A DNA stretch of 64,000 nucleotides from Clostridium tunisiense TJ (GTDB lineage: Bacteria; Bacillota; Clostridia; Clostridiales; Clostridiaceae): contig NZ_AMQH01000012.1 of assembly GCF_000300195.1 (NCBI RefSeq), positions 514,330-578,329 of the forward strand. Direction: 5' to 3'. The stretch's first letter is position 1. Each line of letters opens with the position of its first letter. The position numbers and the translations under genes are program-made. The notes beneath the pieces are model-generated. The model made no database searches and was not told the origin of the DNA. It saw only the letters and a list, made by a program, of their open reading frames with translations. Of the stretch, positions 8,375 to 16,512 are shown one piece after another.

Positions 8375-9316
8375 ATGGCAAGAAAATTAAAGATTAAATC
8401 TAATAATAATCTAACATTTAAAGAAGGGTTTGAAGAATTTTTAGATAGCTGTAAAGCTAGAAATTTAAGACCTGCAACTATTAAACATTATGAAGAGTCT
8501 TATAAATCCATTATTAGATTTGTAGATGAAGAAATGTTTATAAAAGATATTAGTCATAAAACAATAGACAAATTTGATAGAGATAGCAAAGAAAACTTAG
8601 ATATTAAATCTCAAACATTGTTCACATACACAAGAGATTTAAAAACGATAATCAATTACTTTATAAAGTTAGATTATTTAAATCAATTCAAAATCAAGTT
8701 GCCAGAGGTAGATAAAGCACCAATAGAAACTTATTCAGATGCAGAGTTAAAAGTTTTACTAAAGAAACCTGATTTAAATAAGGTTAGTTTTGCACAGTAC
8801 AGAGATTGGGTAATCATAAATTTTCTGCTAAGTACAGGTGTAAGACTTAATAGCTTCATAAATATAAAAATTAAAGATTTGGACTTTGAAAATGAAGTTG
8901 TATATGTAAATGTAACTAAAAATAGAAAACCATTAATTATTCCTTTGAATTCTACAATCATAAAAATACTTAAAGATTATTTAAAAATCAGACAACACCA
9001 AAGTGATGATGAATTTCTATTCTGCACAGTCTTTGGAACTCAGTTATCAAAAAGAACTATAAGCACAAGTCTTTATCAGTACAACAGAGAAAGAGGCATT
9101 TTTAAAACAGGTATACACAGATATAGGCATACATTTGCAAAAAAGTTTATTACTATCGGAGGGAATCTAGCTATTCTCCAAAAGATTTTAGGACATAGCA
9201 GCCTTCTTATTACTCAGAACTACTTGAATATGCTCATAAGTGATTTAAAGAAAGAAATGAATGAATTTAACATATTAAATGAGTTTAGAAATGAACATAT
9301 AAAAATAAAAAAATAG
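8375..9316 (+). CDS. Tyrosine recombinase / phage integrase
   Basis: A 313-residue site-specific recombinase. Residues about 12-105 form the core-binding SAM-like domain; residues about 118-295 form the catalytic domain with R157 (STGVRLNS), K182 (VTKNRKP), H248-x-x-R251 (IHRYRHTF), H274 (GHSS) and nucleophile Y283 (QNYLNM). All active-site residues are present and length is normal. ATG 8375 follows AAGGTGGTG at 8355-8363. It is the first gene inside the left attachment site and almost certainly integrated this element. It lacks the N-terminal AP2-like arm-binding domain of larger integrases. Confidence 0.95.
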   Translation: MARKLKIKSNNNLTFKEGFEEFLDSCKARNLRPATIKHYEESYKSIIRFVDEEMFIKDISHKTIDKFDRDSKENLDIKSQTLFTYTRDLKTIINYFIKLDYLNQFKIKLPEVDKAPIETYSDAELKVLLKKPDLNKVSFAQYRDWVIINFLLSTGVRLNSFINIKIKDLDFENEVVYVNVTKNRKPLIIPLNSTIIKILKDYLKIRQHQSDDEFLFCTVFGTQLSKRTISTSLYQYNRERGIFKTGIHRYRHTFAKKFITIGGNLAILQKILGHSSLLITQNYLNMLISDLKKEMNEFNILNEFRNEHIKIKK

Positions 9317-9379
9317 AAAAGGTAGGTAGATTAATACGACAACTAAACAAAAAAACTATTCAATTATTACTACAACTTA

Positions 9380-9523
9380 ATGTCAACAGAATTCAGGCAA
9401 GAAATATTAAGCTACGAAGATTTTAAAATGGACAATGTGAATTATAGTATAAGAGTAAATTTTAAAAATGGAGACTGGATAAGATTATATCAAAAACTGA
9501 ACGCACAGGTAGAGTGGTATTAG
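9380..9523 (+). CDS. Small ORF, 47 aa, unknown
   Basis: Encodes a 47-residue peptide ending NGDWIRLYQKLNAQVEWY, which reads like a genuine short basic/aromatic protein rather than random translation. No clear Shine-Dalgarno site precedes ATG 9380, and the frame stays open for several codons upstream without a start, so it may be the remnant of a longer gene. Function unknown. Confidence 0.4.
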   Translation: MSTEFRQEILSYEDFKMDNVNYSIRVNFKNGDWIRLYQKLNAQVEWY

Positions 9524-9557
9524 AATTACTTTAAATGAGGTTAATGGAGGGATAAGA

Positions 9558-9728
9558 ATGAATAAACATGAGGGGATATACAACGTGCTGAATTATATTG
9601 AGTTACATGTAAAGTAAGCAAAAAGATTAATTGAAATTGAAGAAATGACAACTAATGAAGAAACGCAATTAAAGTATCACTTAGAGCAGATTCAAAAATT
9701 TAAATCAACAACGAAAAAAGGTCAGTAA
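9558..9728 (+). pseudogene. Small ORF broken by an in-frame stop
   Basis: Starts at ATG 9558 behind GGAGGGA (9547-9553), reads 19 codons, meets TAA at 9615-9617, then continues open in the same frame for 36 codons (a helical, charged segment AKRLIEIEEMTTNEETQLKY) to TAA 9728 and a terminator. The good start site, continuous frame and proper terminator suggest a 56-residue helical protein inactivated by one nonsense mutation. Confidence 0.55.
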
Positions 9729-9748
9729 CGGCAATTACTAACCTTTTT
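9715..9748 (+). terminator. Intrinsic terminator
   Basis: AAAAAGGT (9715-9722) with ACCTTTTT (9741-9748) and an inner AGTAA/TTACT stem. Confidence 0.8.
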
Positions 9749-9826
9749 ACAACTTAATATCGATTATTGAACTCTTAAAATAAGAAAATTCATCAACCAA
9801 ACACTCTAATTATATTATATTTTAAA

Positions 9827-10126
9827 AAGTTTCTTATTTCAAGGTTTATTTCTTATACCCTTTTTTAGTGGTTTAGGTTAGTTGTATAAGCACTAGAGCA
9901 ACTATAAATAAATCTTGTAGGATTAGCCTTGCCGCTGCAAAACAATAGGCTAGGACATGTATTATTACTGTTATCGTAATATTTGTCCTTAAAACGAATG
10001 TATCTAGTCGTTTAATAAATTAGATAGGCAGGTATGCTGGTATGCAAATACGGGATTATAGCAGACTTTTAGAGCAGTTTATAAAAGGATGAAGCATAAT
10101 ACAATAGCAGTACAAATAAGAAACTT
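9827..10126. ncRNA. Candidate structured RNA enclosed by a 13-bp inverted repeat
   Basis: AAGTTTCTTATTT (9827-9839) and AAATAAGAAACTT (10114-10126) are perfect complements enclosing about 275 non-coding bases. Within them several short hairpins follow one another: TAGTTG/CAACTA (9879/9899), TAGCCT/AGGCTA (9924/9947), AGGACA/TGTCCT (9952/9984) with an inner ATTAC/GTAAT, AAACGA/TCGTTT (9992/10008), and TGCT/AGCA with GTAT/ATAC near 10035-10062. No ORF or known RNA family is recognised. It could be a structured RNA or a small MITE. In AT-rich DNA a 13-bp repeat at this distance can arise by chance. Confidence 0.3.
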
Positions 10127-10459
10127 CAACATTAAACCCAACTTTTTATTTTTCCCCTGTTTTAGGGGGAAACTACGTCTAATTGCTTAACATTTCCCCA
10201 ACTTTAGAAGTTCCTAACCGAAGTGTCAACTAAAATTAAGAAAATATTTATTATTTTAATAGTGTTTTATAGATAGTATAAAATAGCATTAAAATAATAA
10301 GAGAGGAATAGGGATGTTAGACTGGATGAATTTCTAGCCTTTTTTATAACACAAATTATCTTGGATTAAAATATAAAAATACCGCAAAGTTCATTTCTGA
10401 ATACCGCAGTATTTTATTTGTAAAACTTATTTAATTAATTCAACTGATTACTATAACTT
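10127..10459. other. Non-coding stretch inside the element
   Basis: Holds a small hairpin, TTCCCC (10152-10157) with GGGGAA near 10166-10171, and AT-rich sequence. A 7-codon ORF at 10314 behind GAGAGGA looks like a truncated gene start. Nothing else is recognised. Confidence 0.4.
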
Positions 10460-10723
10460 TTATCTTATTACAAAATCATAAAAGCGTCTCAAAGCGTTAA
10501 TTACTGCATTATGAGATAATTTTCCTAGATTCTCTTTTTCACCACCAATATCATATTGATACAAAATATTTTGTATACTATCAGCCAACTCTTCCCAAGT
10601 CATACATTCCCATTCACAAATCTTATCAATTCTTTTGATATAATCATAGACTGTACTAGGGTTGCCAGATGGAGTTTTTTGCTTATACCCTTTATCGATT
10701 AAGAAAGAGTTGATAAGAATCAA
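10460..10723 (-). pseudogene. Truncated SAM-like helical domain protein
   Basis: An 87-residue open frame whose reading (INSFLIDKGYKQKTPSGNPSTVYDY, SHNAVINALRRFYDFVIR) resembles small conserved Clostridium proteins with a helical domain like the core-binding domain of integrases. Its only start is a TTG at 10723 with no ribosome binding site, and directly upstream the sequence switches to an unrelated plus-strand coding fragment, so the N-terminus appears cut off by a rearrangement at about 10721. Probably non-functional. Confidence 0.5.
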
Positions 10724-10820
10724 TGATGAGAGTACTCAAAAGATTGTTGCAAAATGTGATGAGATTATAAAGATATGCGATGAAGCAAGAAAAATATGTG
10801 GTGAAGTTTTGGAAAAATAG
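10722..10820 (+). pseudogene. C-terminal fragment of an unidentified protein
   Basis: An open frame of 32 codons with no start (NDESTQKIVAKCDEIIK, then ICDEARKICGEVLEK) ends at TAG 10820. It has the periodicity of an amphipathic helix and looks like the tail of a lost gene. It abuts the minus-strand fragment, marking a recombination junction. Confidence 0.35.
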
Positions 10821-10883
10821 AAGGAATTTATTACCTTTTGTAGAATAATGGAAGTATAGATATTTTTGAGAGGGTGTAAAATA

Positions 10884-11450
10884 ATGAAGTGTAAAAATCT
10901 AATTAAGAAAGATTGTACCGTCTTTTTAGAAGACCAAAATGGTAATTTGCTTGATATTGGAAATGATTCTTTAATTCAAAAATATGAAAGAGCCAATAAT
11001 GTTATTGTTAAGGATATGGTAAATGAATTTTTAACTAAAGAAGATGATGGTTTTGCTGGTATTTTTGAAGATATAGAAAAAATGGTGGAAAAATATCATA
11101 TTGATTACTTCATGTATGGTGATGGTAAAGAGGTATGCGAAGGAAGTTTAGCCTTAGTATATAATTTAAAAAATAGACATGCATATATGGATTGTAGGTT
11201 AAAAATTTTCTATAACTATACATATAGTGCATTAGATAAATTATCTTATATGATAGAGTTTTCTAGTGGTTCAAGTGGTGATATTTATGGCTTTACATTC
11301 TATAAACATTTTAATTCAAGTAAATTCTTCTCAATTAAAAATATGTTAGAAGAATACTTTGCGTGTAAAGATAATTTTTCAGATGAAACTAAATTAATTG
11401 AAATATGTTCCTCAAATGTTATAAATAGGATTAAGCAATATTACTCTTGA
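10884..11450 (+). CDS. Hypothetical protein, intact element cargo
   Basis: A 188-residue soluble protein of mixed alpha/beta character that I do not recognise. ATG 10884 is chosen over the TTG at 10866 because GAGAGGG (10868-10874) then lies at a normal distance. No signal peptide, membrane segment or catalytic motif is visible; residues about 75-145 include an aromatic-rich region (YHIDYFMYGDGKEVCEGSL). The next gene begins 41 bases later. Unlike the phage genes around it, it has no stop or frameshift, which suggests recent arrival or selection. Confidence 0.7.
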   Translation: MKCKNLIKKDCTVFLEDQNGNLLDIGNDSLIQKYERANNVIVKDMVNEFLTKEDDGFAGIFEDIEKMVEKYHIDYFMYGDGKEVCEGSLALVYNLKNRHAYMDCRLKIFYNYTYSALDKLSYMIEFSSGSSGDIYGFTFYKHFNSSKFFSIKNMLEEYFACKDNFSDETKLIEICSSNVINRIKQYYS

Positions 11451-11491
11451 TTTTAAATTCATTGATATTTGAAAATAGAGGTAGTAATATA

Positions 11492-12028
11492 ATGAAATTT
11501 TATCATTTAGATCGAGGAAATTCACTTAAAGAAGGTCAAGTAGTTGAACTTAAACAAATAGATGATATAGAGTGTACAAATGTTCCTAAATTATCGTCAG
11601 AATTACAAAATCATTTTAATGAATTATTTTCTGACGGTGTTACTAGACATGGAGAAATGTATTTCGCATTTGGAGGTCATAATAATAGTAATCCAATAAT
11701 TGAATTAATATTAGAATATATTAGAAAAGCTAACTTTAATAACAAACCATCAAGAAATAAGTGTTTGTTTGCAGTTGAAAACATTAATGATATTTTTAGA
11801 TTAGCGACTTTATTAAATGCTAAAAACTTTACTGTATGGGAAGTGGAGTGTGAAAGTTATTTTAAGGCAAATATGAATTTGCTTGGGATAAACACACCTT
11901 CTATACTTATTAATTCTTATATTTTTAATGACTACTGGAAAGGAAATCAAGGAATTGATGATAATCCACTTTGGGAATATTTGTTAGTACCACCAGTGAA
12001 AATAATTAGAAAAATAGAATTAGATTAG
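11492..12028 (+). CDS. DUF2441-like protein, possible ADP-ribosyltransferase fold
   Basis: A 178-residue protein opening with FYHLDRGNSLKEGQVVEL, the layout (FYHxDR, then LxxGQ) I associate with DUF2441. As I recall, that family is grouped with ADP-ribosyltransferase-like folds; this is remembered, not tested. Conserved acidic and aromatic residues continue (LFAVENINDIFRLATLL, VWEVECES). ATG 11492 follows GAGGTAG at 11478-11484; the longer frame from 11447 lacks a site. It follows the 188-aa gene closely and they may be co-transcribed. A role as a toxin or modifier is speculative. Confidence 0.55.
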   Translation: MKFYHLDRGNSLKEGQVVELKQIDDIECTNVPKLSSELQNHFNELFSDGVTRHGEMYFAFGGHNNSNPIIELILEYIRKANFNNKPSRNKCLFAVENINDIFRLATLLNAKNFTVWEVECESYFKANMNLLGINTPSILINSYIFNDYWKGNQGIDDNPLWEYLLVPPVKIIRKIELD

Positions 12029-12030
12029 AA

Positions 12031-12057
12031 AGTACTATTAATTTAAGTACTCTTTTA
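12031..12057 (+). terminator. Weak intrinsic terminator
   Basis: AGTACT (12031-12036) pairs with AGTACT (12046-12051), followed by CTTTT. Short stem, so only probable. Confidence 0.4.
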
Positions 12058-12110
12058 TTATTTATCATTAACCTTCTAAATTTTGAATATATATAATTTG
12101 AGAGGTGATA

Positions 12111-12458
12111 ATGATGATTAATAATAATAATGATAAATTTCTATGGGAAAAATTAATAACTCTTTTGGTAGAAACTAATGGTGGATACACAAGTGCGACA
12201 GGTCATCATTTTGATTATATACCAAGTACACACTTAGTTACTTGTTATGAGAATAAGCATGGTAGAAAATACTACTTATTTGACTATCTGGACTGTGCTA
12301 ATAATGGGAAATTTGTTATGGGTTACAATAAAGCTGATTATGATTTATTAAAACAACATATAGAAGTTAGAGATGATATAGAAATATATGCAAAAGATTT
12401 ATCTGAACCTGATGAAAATTATATGATTATTTCTAATTCTTATAGATATGTAGAATAA
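12111..12458 (+). CDS. Hypothetical protein, 115 aa
   Basis: Starts at ATG 12111 (or ATG 12114) just after GAGAGGTGA (12100-12108). The product is small, soluble and acidic, with a tyrosine-rich middle (GGYTSATGHHFDYIPSTH, GRKYYLFDYLDC). I do not recognise it. It has its own terminator and is intact, one of the cargo genes in the element's left half. Confidence 0.65.
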   Translation: MMINNNNDKFLWEKLITLLVETNGGYTSATGHHFDYIPSTHLVTCYENKHGRKYYLFDYLDCANNGKFVMGYNKADYDLLKQHIEVRDDIEIYAKDLSEPDENYMIISNSYRYVE

Positions 12459-12469
12459 TTATTGTTAGT

Positions 12470-12497
12470 AAACACATCTTTACAGGTGTGTTTTTTA
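12470..12497 (+). terminator. Intrinsic terminator
   Basis: AAACACATCT (12470-12479) pairs with AGGTGTGTTT (12484-12493) with one G-U pair, then T-rich sequence. Confidence 0.8.
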
Positions 12498-12558
12498 TTA
12501 TGTAAAGTTTGACAAAATATTACACTCCTATGTAGAATGTATGTGGGGGTGTTTTTGT

Positions 12559-13221
12559 TTGAATTTATTTCATAGAAAAAGCAAAAAAGAAAAAAATAAC
12601 TTTATAAGTGATAAGCAAATTATTAAAGAGTTCGATAGTTATTTTAAATTATATCATGAAGATGATTATAAAAATATTCTTAACTCGTATAACCATATAA
12701 AAACTGAATATAAAAGCAAAATGGAAAATAAAGAAATTGATATTACAATTGAAAAAATTAGATTAGAAAAAAATATTGGCAAATTTCAGGGAACATCGAC
12801 AAAGAATGGAAATACAATAATTACAGCTATGTTTTGCGTATTTGCTCAATTTACTGTAATTGATGGAATTAAGCTAGTTAGTATAAAAAACAGCATAATT
12901 ATATATTTATTAACTTATTTAGCCCTATTTTTGTTTTTATATTATATGTCTAAAGATATAAATAAAACTAAGCCAAATGACTTAATGATATACATTTCTT
13001 TAAAGGCTTTAGAGGATTTAGAAAAAGAATATGATGATGAAAATACTAAAAAGCAAGATATAAAGAACCAACAAGCTATGGTAGAACAGTTAAAAAGTGA
13101 AAATATTGATTCTAAAAAAGATGTTTTTATGGATATTGTAGCACCAGCAATATTAGAGGTTGCAGCAAGCGTAGTTCAAAAAAATAGTTTAGTTAAGAAA
13201 ATATTTAAAAAGAAAAAGTAA
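12559..13221 (+). CDS. Two-TM membrane protein, element cargo (paralogue 1)
   Basis: About 220 residues from TTG 12559, which has GGGGGTG (12544-12550) at good spacing; ATG 12541 would overlap that site. A charged, coiled N-terminal third is followed by two hydrophobic helices at roughly residues 86-105 and 112-131 (ITAMFCVFAQFTVIDGI, IIIYLLTYLALFLFLYYM), then a charged C-terminal tail with a hydrophobic patch and a lysine-rich end. The architecture and a shared K-E-x-D-I ... NI ... TII-AM pattern mark it as a paralogue of the next gene. Soluble domain plus two TM helices recalls SLATT-type effectors, without a decisive motif. Confidence 0.65.
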   Translation: MNLFHRKSKKEKNNFISDKQIIKEFDSYFKLYHEDDYKNILNSYNHIKTEYKSKMENKEIDITIEKIRLEKNIGKFQGTSTKNGNTIITAMFCVFAQFTVIDGIKLVSIKNSIIIYLLTYLALFLFLYYMSKDINKTKPNDLMIYISLKALEDLEKEYDDENTKKQDIKNQQAMVEQLKSENIDSKKDVFMDIVAPAILEVAASVVQKNSLVKKIFKKKK

Positions 13222-13271
13222 TTTATTTTAGTATAGGATTAGTTAATAATGATACATCTAAAGGTGATAAA

Positions 13272-13865
13272 ATGAGTAAACAAGTAAAAAAGTGGTATAA
13301 ACTAGTAAATAAAAAATTTGAAATAAATGCCATGTATAATAAACAAAAAACAAAGCAAGACTTTATTTCAGATTTTAAGGAACATTTAAATAATAGTATT
13401 AAAGATAATAAGGTAATTTACGAGGGCAAAGAAAGAGATATTTCTGATATAAAATTAGAATGGGAAAGTAATATTAAAGAGCAGAGCAATTCATCAAAGA
13501 TTAATAATTACTCTATTATAATTTCAGCAATGACAGTTATGGCGAGTATGTCGAGTGTAGTATTTTTAAGTAATCAGCAAGTGGGTTTTGATGATAGATA
13601 TTTAACGCTATTAAGCCTTATTGGAGTTTTTTACTCCATATTTTATCTATTTAGTGAAGCAGAAAGATATACTAACACTATGATATTTCATGAATACTCT
13701 TTTTATGAGATTTGTTTACTAGTTTTAAATAAGGTTGAGAGCAAACCAAGTACATTATCTACAGCTTTAAGTGAAGTAGTTGCTACAGAAGATGACAGTG
13801 GAAAGCTAGATGAAATACTTAAAAATACAGAGGAAATCAAAAGCTTTTTAGGAATTAAAAATTAA
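13272..13865 (+). CDS. Two-TM membrane protein, element cargo (paralogue 2)
   Basis: A 197-residue protein with ATG 13272 behind AAAGGTGA (13259-13266). Residues 1-80 are charged and helical; two hydrophobic helices lie at about residues 86-103 and 113-130 (IIISAMTVMASMSSVVFL, LTLLSLIGVFYSIFYLF); the tail is acidic and ends in a short coiled segment. Alignment by eye with the preceding protein shows shared spacing around the first TM helix. No enzymatic motif is visible. It is followed by its own terminator. Membrane effector or phage-exclusion function is a guess from context only. Confidence 0.65.
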   Translation: MSKQVKKWYKLVNKKFEINAMYNKQKTKQDFISDFKEHLNNSIKDNKVIYEGKERDISDIKLEWESNIKEQSNSSKINNYSIIISAMTVMASMSSVVFLSNQQVGFDDRYLTLLSLIGVFYSIFYLFSEAERYTNTMIFHEYSFYEICLLVLNKVESKPSTLSTALSEVVATEDDSGKLDEILKNTEEIKSFLGIKN

Positions 13866-13876
13866 TATTAGTTATG

Positions 13877-13905
13877 AACTAGGGAGGAATCTCTAGTTTT
13901 TTATT
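13877..13905 (+). terminator. Intrinsic terminator
   Basis: AACTAG (13877-13882) pairs with CTAGTT (13893-13898), followed by TTTTATT. Confidence 0.7.
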
Positions 13906-13993
13906 ATGTTAAAATAACTTATCAAGGTAAAATACTTGATACAAGTGTTACTTTGTTTAAGTGTAATTTTAAGAAGTGGAGGTGATTGATTTA

Positions 13994-14401
13994 ATGTTAT
14001 ATGAAAGAAAATTAAAAGCTATTGAATGTATTATAAAGTGTGAAAACATAACGGATACAGCTAAGTTAGTTGGTGTGAATAGAAAGAGTATTTATGCTTG
14101 GATTGATGATAAATAGTTTAAGGCAGAACTGGACAGACAGATACAATAGATAAAAAAGCAGGGAGAACAAAGAATATTATCTAAATCGCATCAGTTCTTA
14201 GAAGAATTAGAAAAGATAGCGTTAACTGGTAAGAGTGAGAAGAATAAATTAGATGCTCTAGAATACTTAATAAATAGAATCTATGGTACTCCAACATCAA
14301 AGGTTGCAGATGTAACGAACAAAGAAGATAAAGATAATATAAATACTGAGGACTTAACACAAGAGTTTAATAAGTTTAAAGTGTTAAAGAAAGCAGAATA
14401 A
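13994..14401 (+). pseudogene. Phage terminase-small-like HTH protein, two nonsense mutations
   Basis: From ATG 13994 the frame reads MLYERKLKAIECIIK, then NITDTAKLVGVNRKSIYAW, a homeodomain-like helix-turn-helix as in phBC6A51/terminase small subunits. It is interrupted by TAG at 14114-14116 and again by TAG at 14147-14149, and then runs on openly in the same frame to TAA 14401 (HQFLEELEKIALTGKSEKNK). Preserved reading on both sides of two stops shows recent inactivation. Confidence 0.75.
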
Positions 14402-14719
14402 AATAGTTGCTTTATAATAGTCTTGAAAAGTATACCTAGTGATACTAATAAAATTTAAACGATATTATGAACTTTATAAAGTATATAAAGCTGTAGTTTG
14501 TGTATCAAAAATGTATGTTTATATTTTGATACCATAGGAGCATAATAATATTATGGAAATGAGTTTATGCAAGTAAACTTTAAAGATGAAGGGGGATACC
14601 TTCTAAAATTGAAGTGGTCAGAACCACGTTGACCAGTTAGGCGATTTTTATATTACTCCCAGAAAATCAAAGGGTACTTAACTCTAATTGCTATAGTATT
14701 AAAAACTAGAGGTATTAAT
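14402..14719. other. Degenerate phage DNA without intact gene
   Basis: Contains a hairpin, TGTATCAAAA near 14510 with TTTTGATACC near 14535, and an inverted TGGTCA/TGACCA around 14612-14636. Possible phage-type coding traces are visible (a KRYYELYKVYKAVVCVSK reading near 14460), but no frame is maintained. Confidence 0.4.
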
Positions 14720-15009
14720 ATGTTATATTTTGCTTACCACAGAACGTCTACGAAAAGCAACATTTGGATAGAGGAATATCTGAAATCAATGAATTTATTG
14801 CTAAAGAGAAACTTGAATTAGTTAATGATATTTATACCGATCAACAAACAGGAAAAAATTTTAATAGGCCTTCTTATGTTAAAATGCTTCAGGATATAGA
14901 GTTAGTAAGGAAAGTTAATCCAAATGAAAAAATAGCTTTAATATTAACAGAGTTAAATAGACTTGGAAGAAATAAGCAACTCATCAATAATCTTAGATGT
15001 TATACATGA
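14720..15009 (+). pseudogene. Serine recombinase N-terminal domain, frameshifted and truncated
   Basis: ATG 14720 opens the reading LYFAYHRTSTK, the resolvase start with its catalytic serine; a one-base frameshift near 14751 moves the rest into the frame QHLDRGISEINEFIAKEKLEL and on to ILTELNRLGRNKQ, typical of the resolvase domain. The protein then stops where the remaining C-terminal part should continue. It therefore retains only about 95 residues in two frames and is not functional. Probably one of the phage's own recombination genes or a resident transposon remnant. Confidence 0.75.
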
Positions 15010-15821
15010 TGTAAAAATGAAAAGTAGTCATAGCGATATATATCCCTATTTAAAACCAGAACTAAAGATTCAGCCTGAAAATATTATTCAGTATATTAAT
15101 GATAGAATGATTTTGAGACTAACAGTTACTACATCGATGTTTACACTGAAAATTATATTTATCATCTTGATAATGAATTCAATAAGGTAGCTACACCAAC
15201 TATTAATATTTTTGGTGTAGTTCCAGTAACTGTTGGGGAGCTCACAGAGAAAAAGATAGATGATAGCCTATATAAGGATACTAAAGGGGTATAGGATGCT
15301 TTTGAAACAAATCTATCTGATGTTGGTAATGAAATAAGTGATTTTAGGAATGTTTATTTGTTATTTAAAATGCTCAAGTAGATGATAAATATATTCCTAA
15401 TATGAAGAAGTTAAGGGTTATCCAATTTTCCCAAGCTGGTGGAGATGCTTCCTGGTTAATAAAAAACATTAATGATACATTTATTCAAAATACTTTAGAT
15501 AGATATGAGGATATCATGTATCAGATTGCTTGCCATATTAACCATAATGAAAAGTTACAGCCTAATTTATCAGGTATAACCTTAAGATCCAGATTAATTC
15601 TACTGGAGAATAAGTGTAACCTAGAGATTAAAGCTCGTAAAAATATGGTTAAGAATAGAATTAGATTCTTATTTATTTATCTTAATCTTAAAAAGAATAA
15701 AAACTATGACTTTAAAGATGTTAAAGCCATTTATACTCGCAACATACCTAGTGACGATTTGGCAACAGCTCAAATGCTTAGTCAAGTTCCAGAAGGAACT
15801 ATTTCTATGGTGCGCTTATAA
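14985..15821 (+). pseudogene. Phage portal protein (SPP1 gp6-like), multiple lesions
   Basis: The reading, pieced from three frames, resembles SPP1-gp6-type portals: LDVIHDVKMKSSHSDIYPYL, then YIDVYTENYIYHLDNEFN, NIFGVVPVTVGELTEKKIDD, DAFETNLSDVGNEISDFRN, and LIKNINDTFIQNTLDRYED through LFIYLNLKKNKNYDFKDV and PSDDLATAQMLSQVPEGTIS. There is a shift near 15120, a TAG at 15292-15294, another shift near 15370, and loss of both termini. The portal forms the DNA entry vertex of tailed phage heads, so this identifies the element as prophage-derived. Confidence 0.75.
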
Positions 15822-16139
15822 TTAGAGGAACTGAAGAGGTTGAAAAACACCTTAATGACTTTGGAGCTGTTGCTGCAAATATTGGGGATGTACTGTTATT
15901 TAGAAAAGATGTGTATAAGTGAAGTGTTAGAAGAAACATATCATTTTGAGCAAAACTTAAGGAAGCAAAATGACGATAAGGGTGAGCCATTAAGAAGTAT
16001 TTTAAATGAAATAGATGCTAAAGAATATCTAATCAATAACTCGAAAAAATATAAAATTCCTAGAAACGAAATATAAATAACAATGAAACAATTAGAGTAT
16101 TATAAAAATGCATTAAAAGAAGTTATGGAGGGTGAATAG
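15815..16139 (+). pseudogene. Phage head-associated protein, C-terminal fragment
   Basis: Coding from about 15815 (GTEEVEKHLNDFGAVAANIG, VLLFRKDV) shifts frame near 15910 into ISEVLEETYHFEQN and EIDAKEYLINNSKKYKIPRN, meets TAA at 16074-16076 and continues (MKQLEYYKNALKEVMEG) to TAG 16139. This matches, from memory, the conserved C-terminal region of certain phage minor head proteins. One frameshift and one nonsense mutation make it a pseudogene. An intact small gene follows immediately. Confidence 0.6.
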
Positions 16140-16140
16140 C

Positions 16141-16338
16141 ATGTGTAAAGTAATTTCTGAGTTTAGAGTAAAAAATTATGCTGTGTTAAAGCTAGATGAA
16201 GATAAACCATTAAAAAAATATTCCAAGTATTTAATAGATGGATTGGAGTATGAGATTGTGCCAGTATATGATTCTCCAAGATGTATAGCAATAGAATCAA
16301 ATGACAGTTTCTTAAATAAGGAAATTAAGTTTATTTAG
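16141..16338 (+). CDS. Small conserved phage-associated protein, 65 aa
   Basis: ATG 16141 has GGAGGG at 16127-16132, better than the GTG at 16132 that overlaps it. The 65-residue product (KPLKKYSKYLIDGLEYEIVPVYD then IAIESNDSFLNKEIKFI) resembles small proteins that habitually follow the phage head-protein C-terminus broken just upstream. It is intact although its partner is not. The arrangement recalls an immunity or accessory protein behind a toxin-like domain, which is inference. A weak hairpin at 16341-16372 may terminate it. Confidence 0.65.
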   Translation: MCKVISEFRVKNYAVLKLDEDKPLKKYSKYLIDGLEYEIVPVYDSPRCIAIESNDSFLNKEIKFI

Positions 16339-16512
16339 GAAGCACTTACTAAGTAAAAATAGTAGTTGCTTTTATTATGTCTAAAATTAGTATTTTGCTC
16401 TCATAAATGTATGAAATGAGAATTAGATCCTGAGTTTAATAATATATTGAAGTGATAATATAATAATCCTTATATAATACTAATTAATTAAAAGTTATTA
16501 TGGGGGATTATT

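Noticed and set aside
10314..10337. 7-codon ORF behind GAGAGGA in the element
   Set aside because: Too short to support; probably the start of a deleted gene.
13994..15294. Possible amber (TAG) recoding in phage genes
   Set aside because: Several interruptions are TAG, but frameshifts, a TAA and deletions also occur, and host-type genes use TAG as a normal stop. Simple decay explains it.
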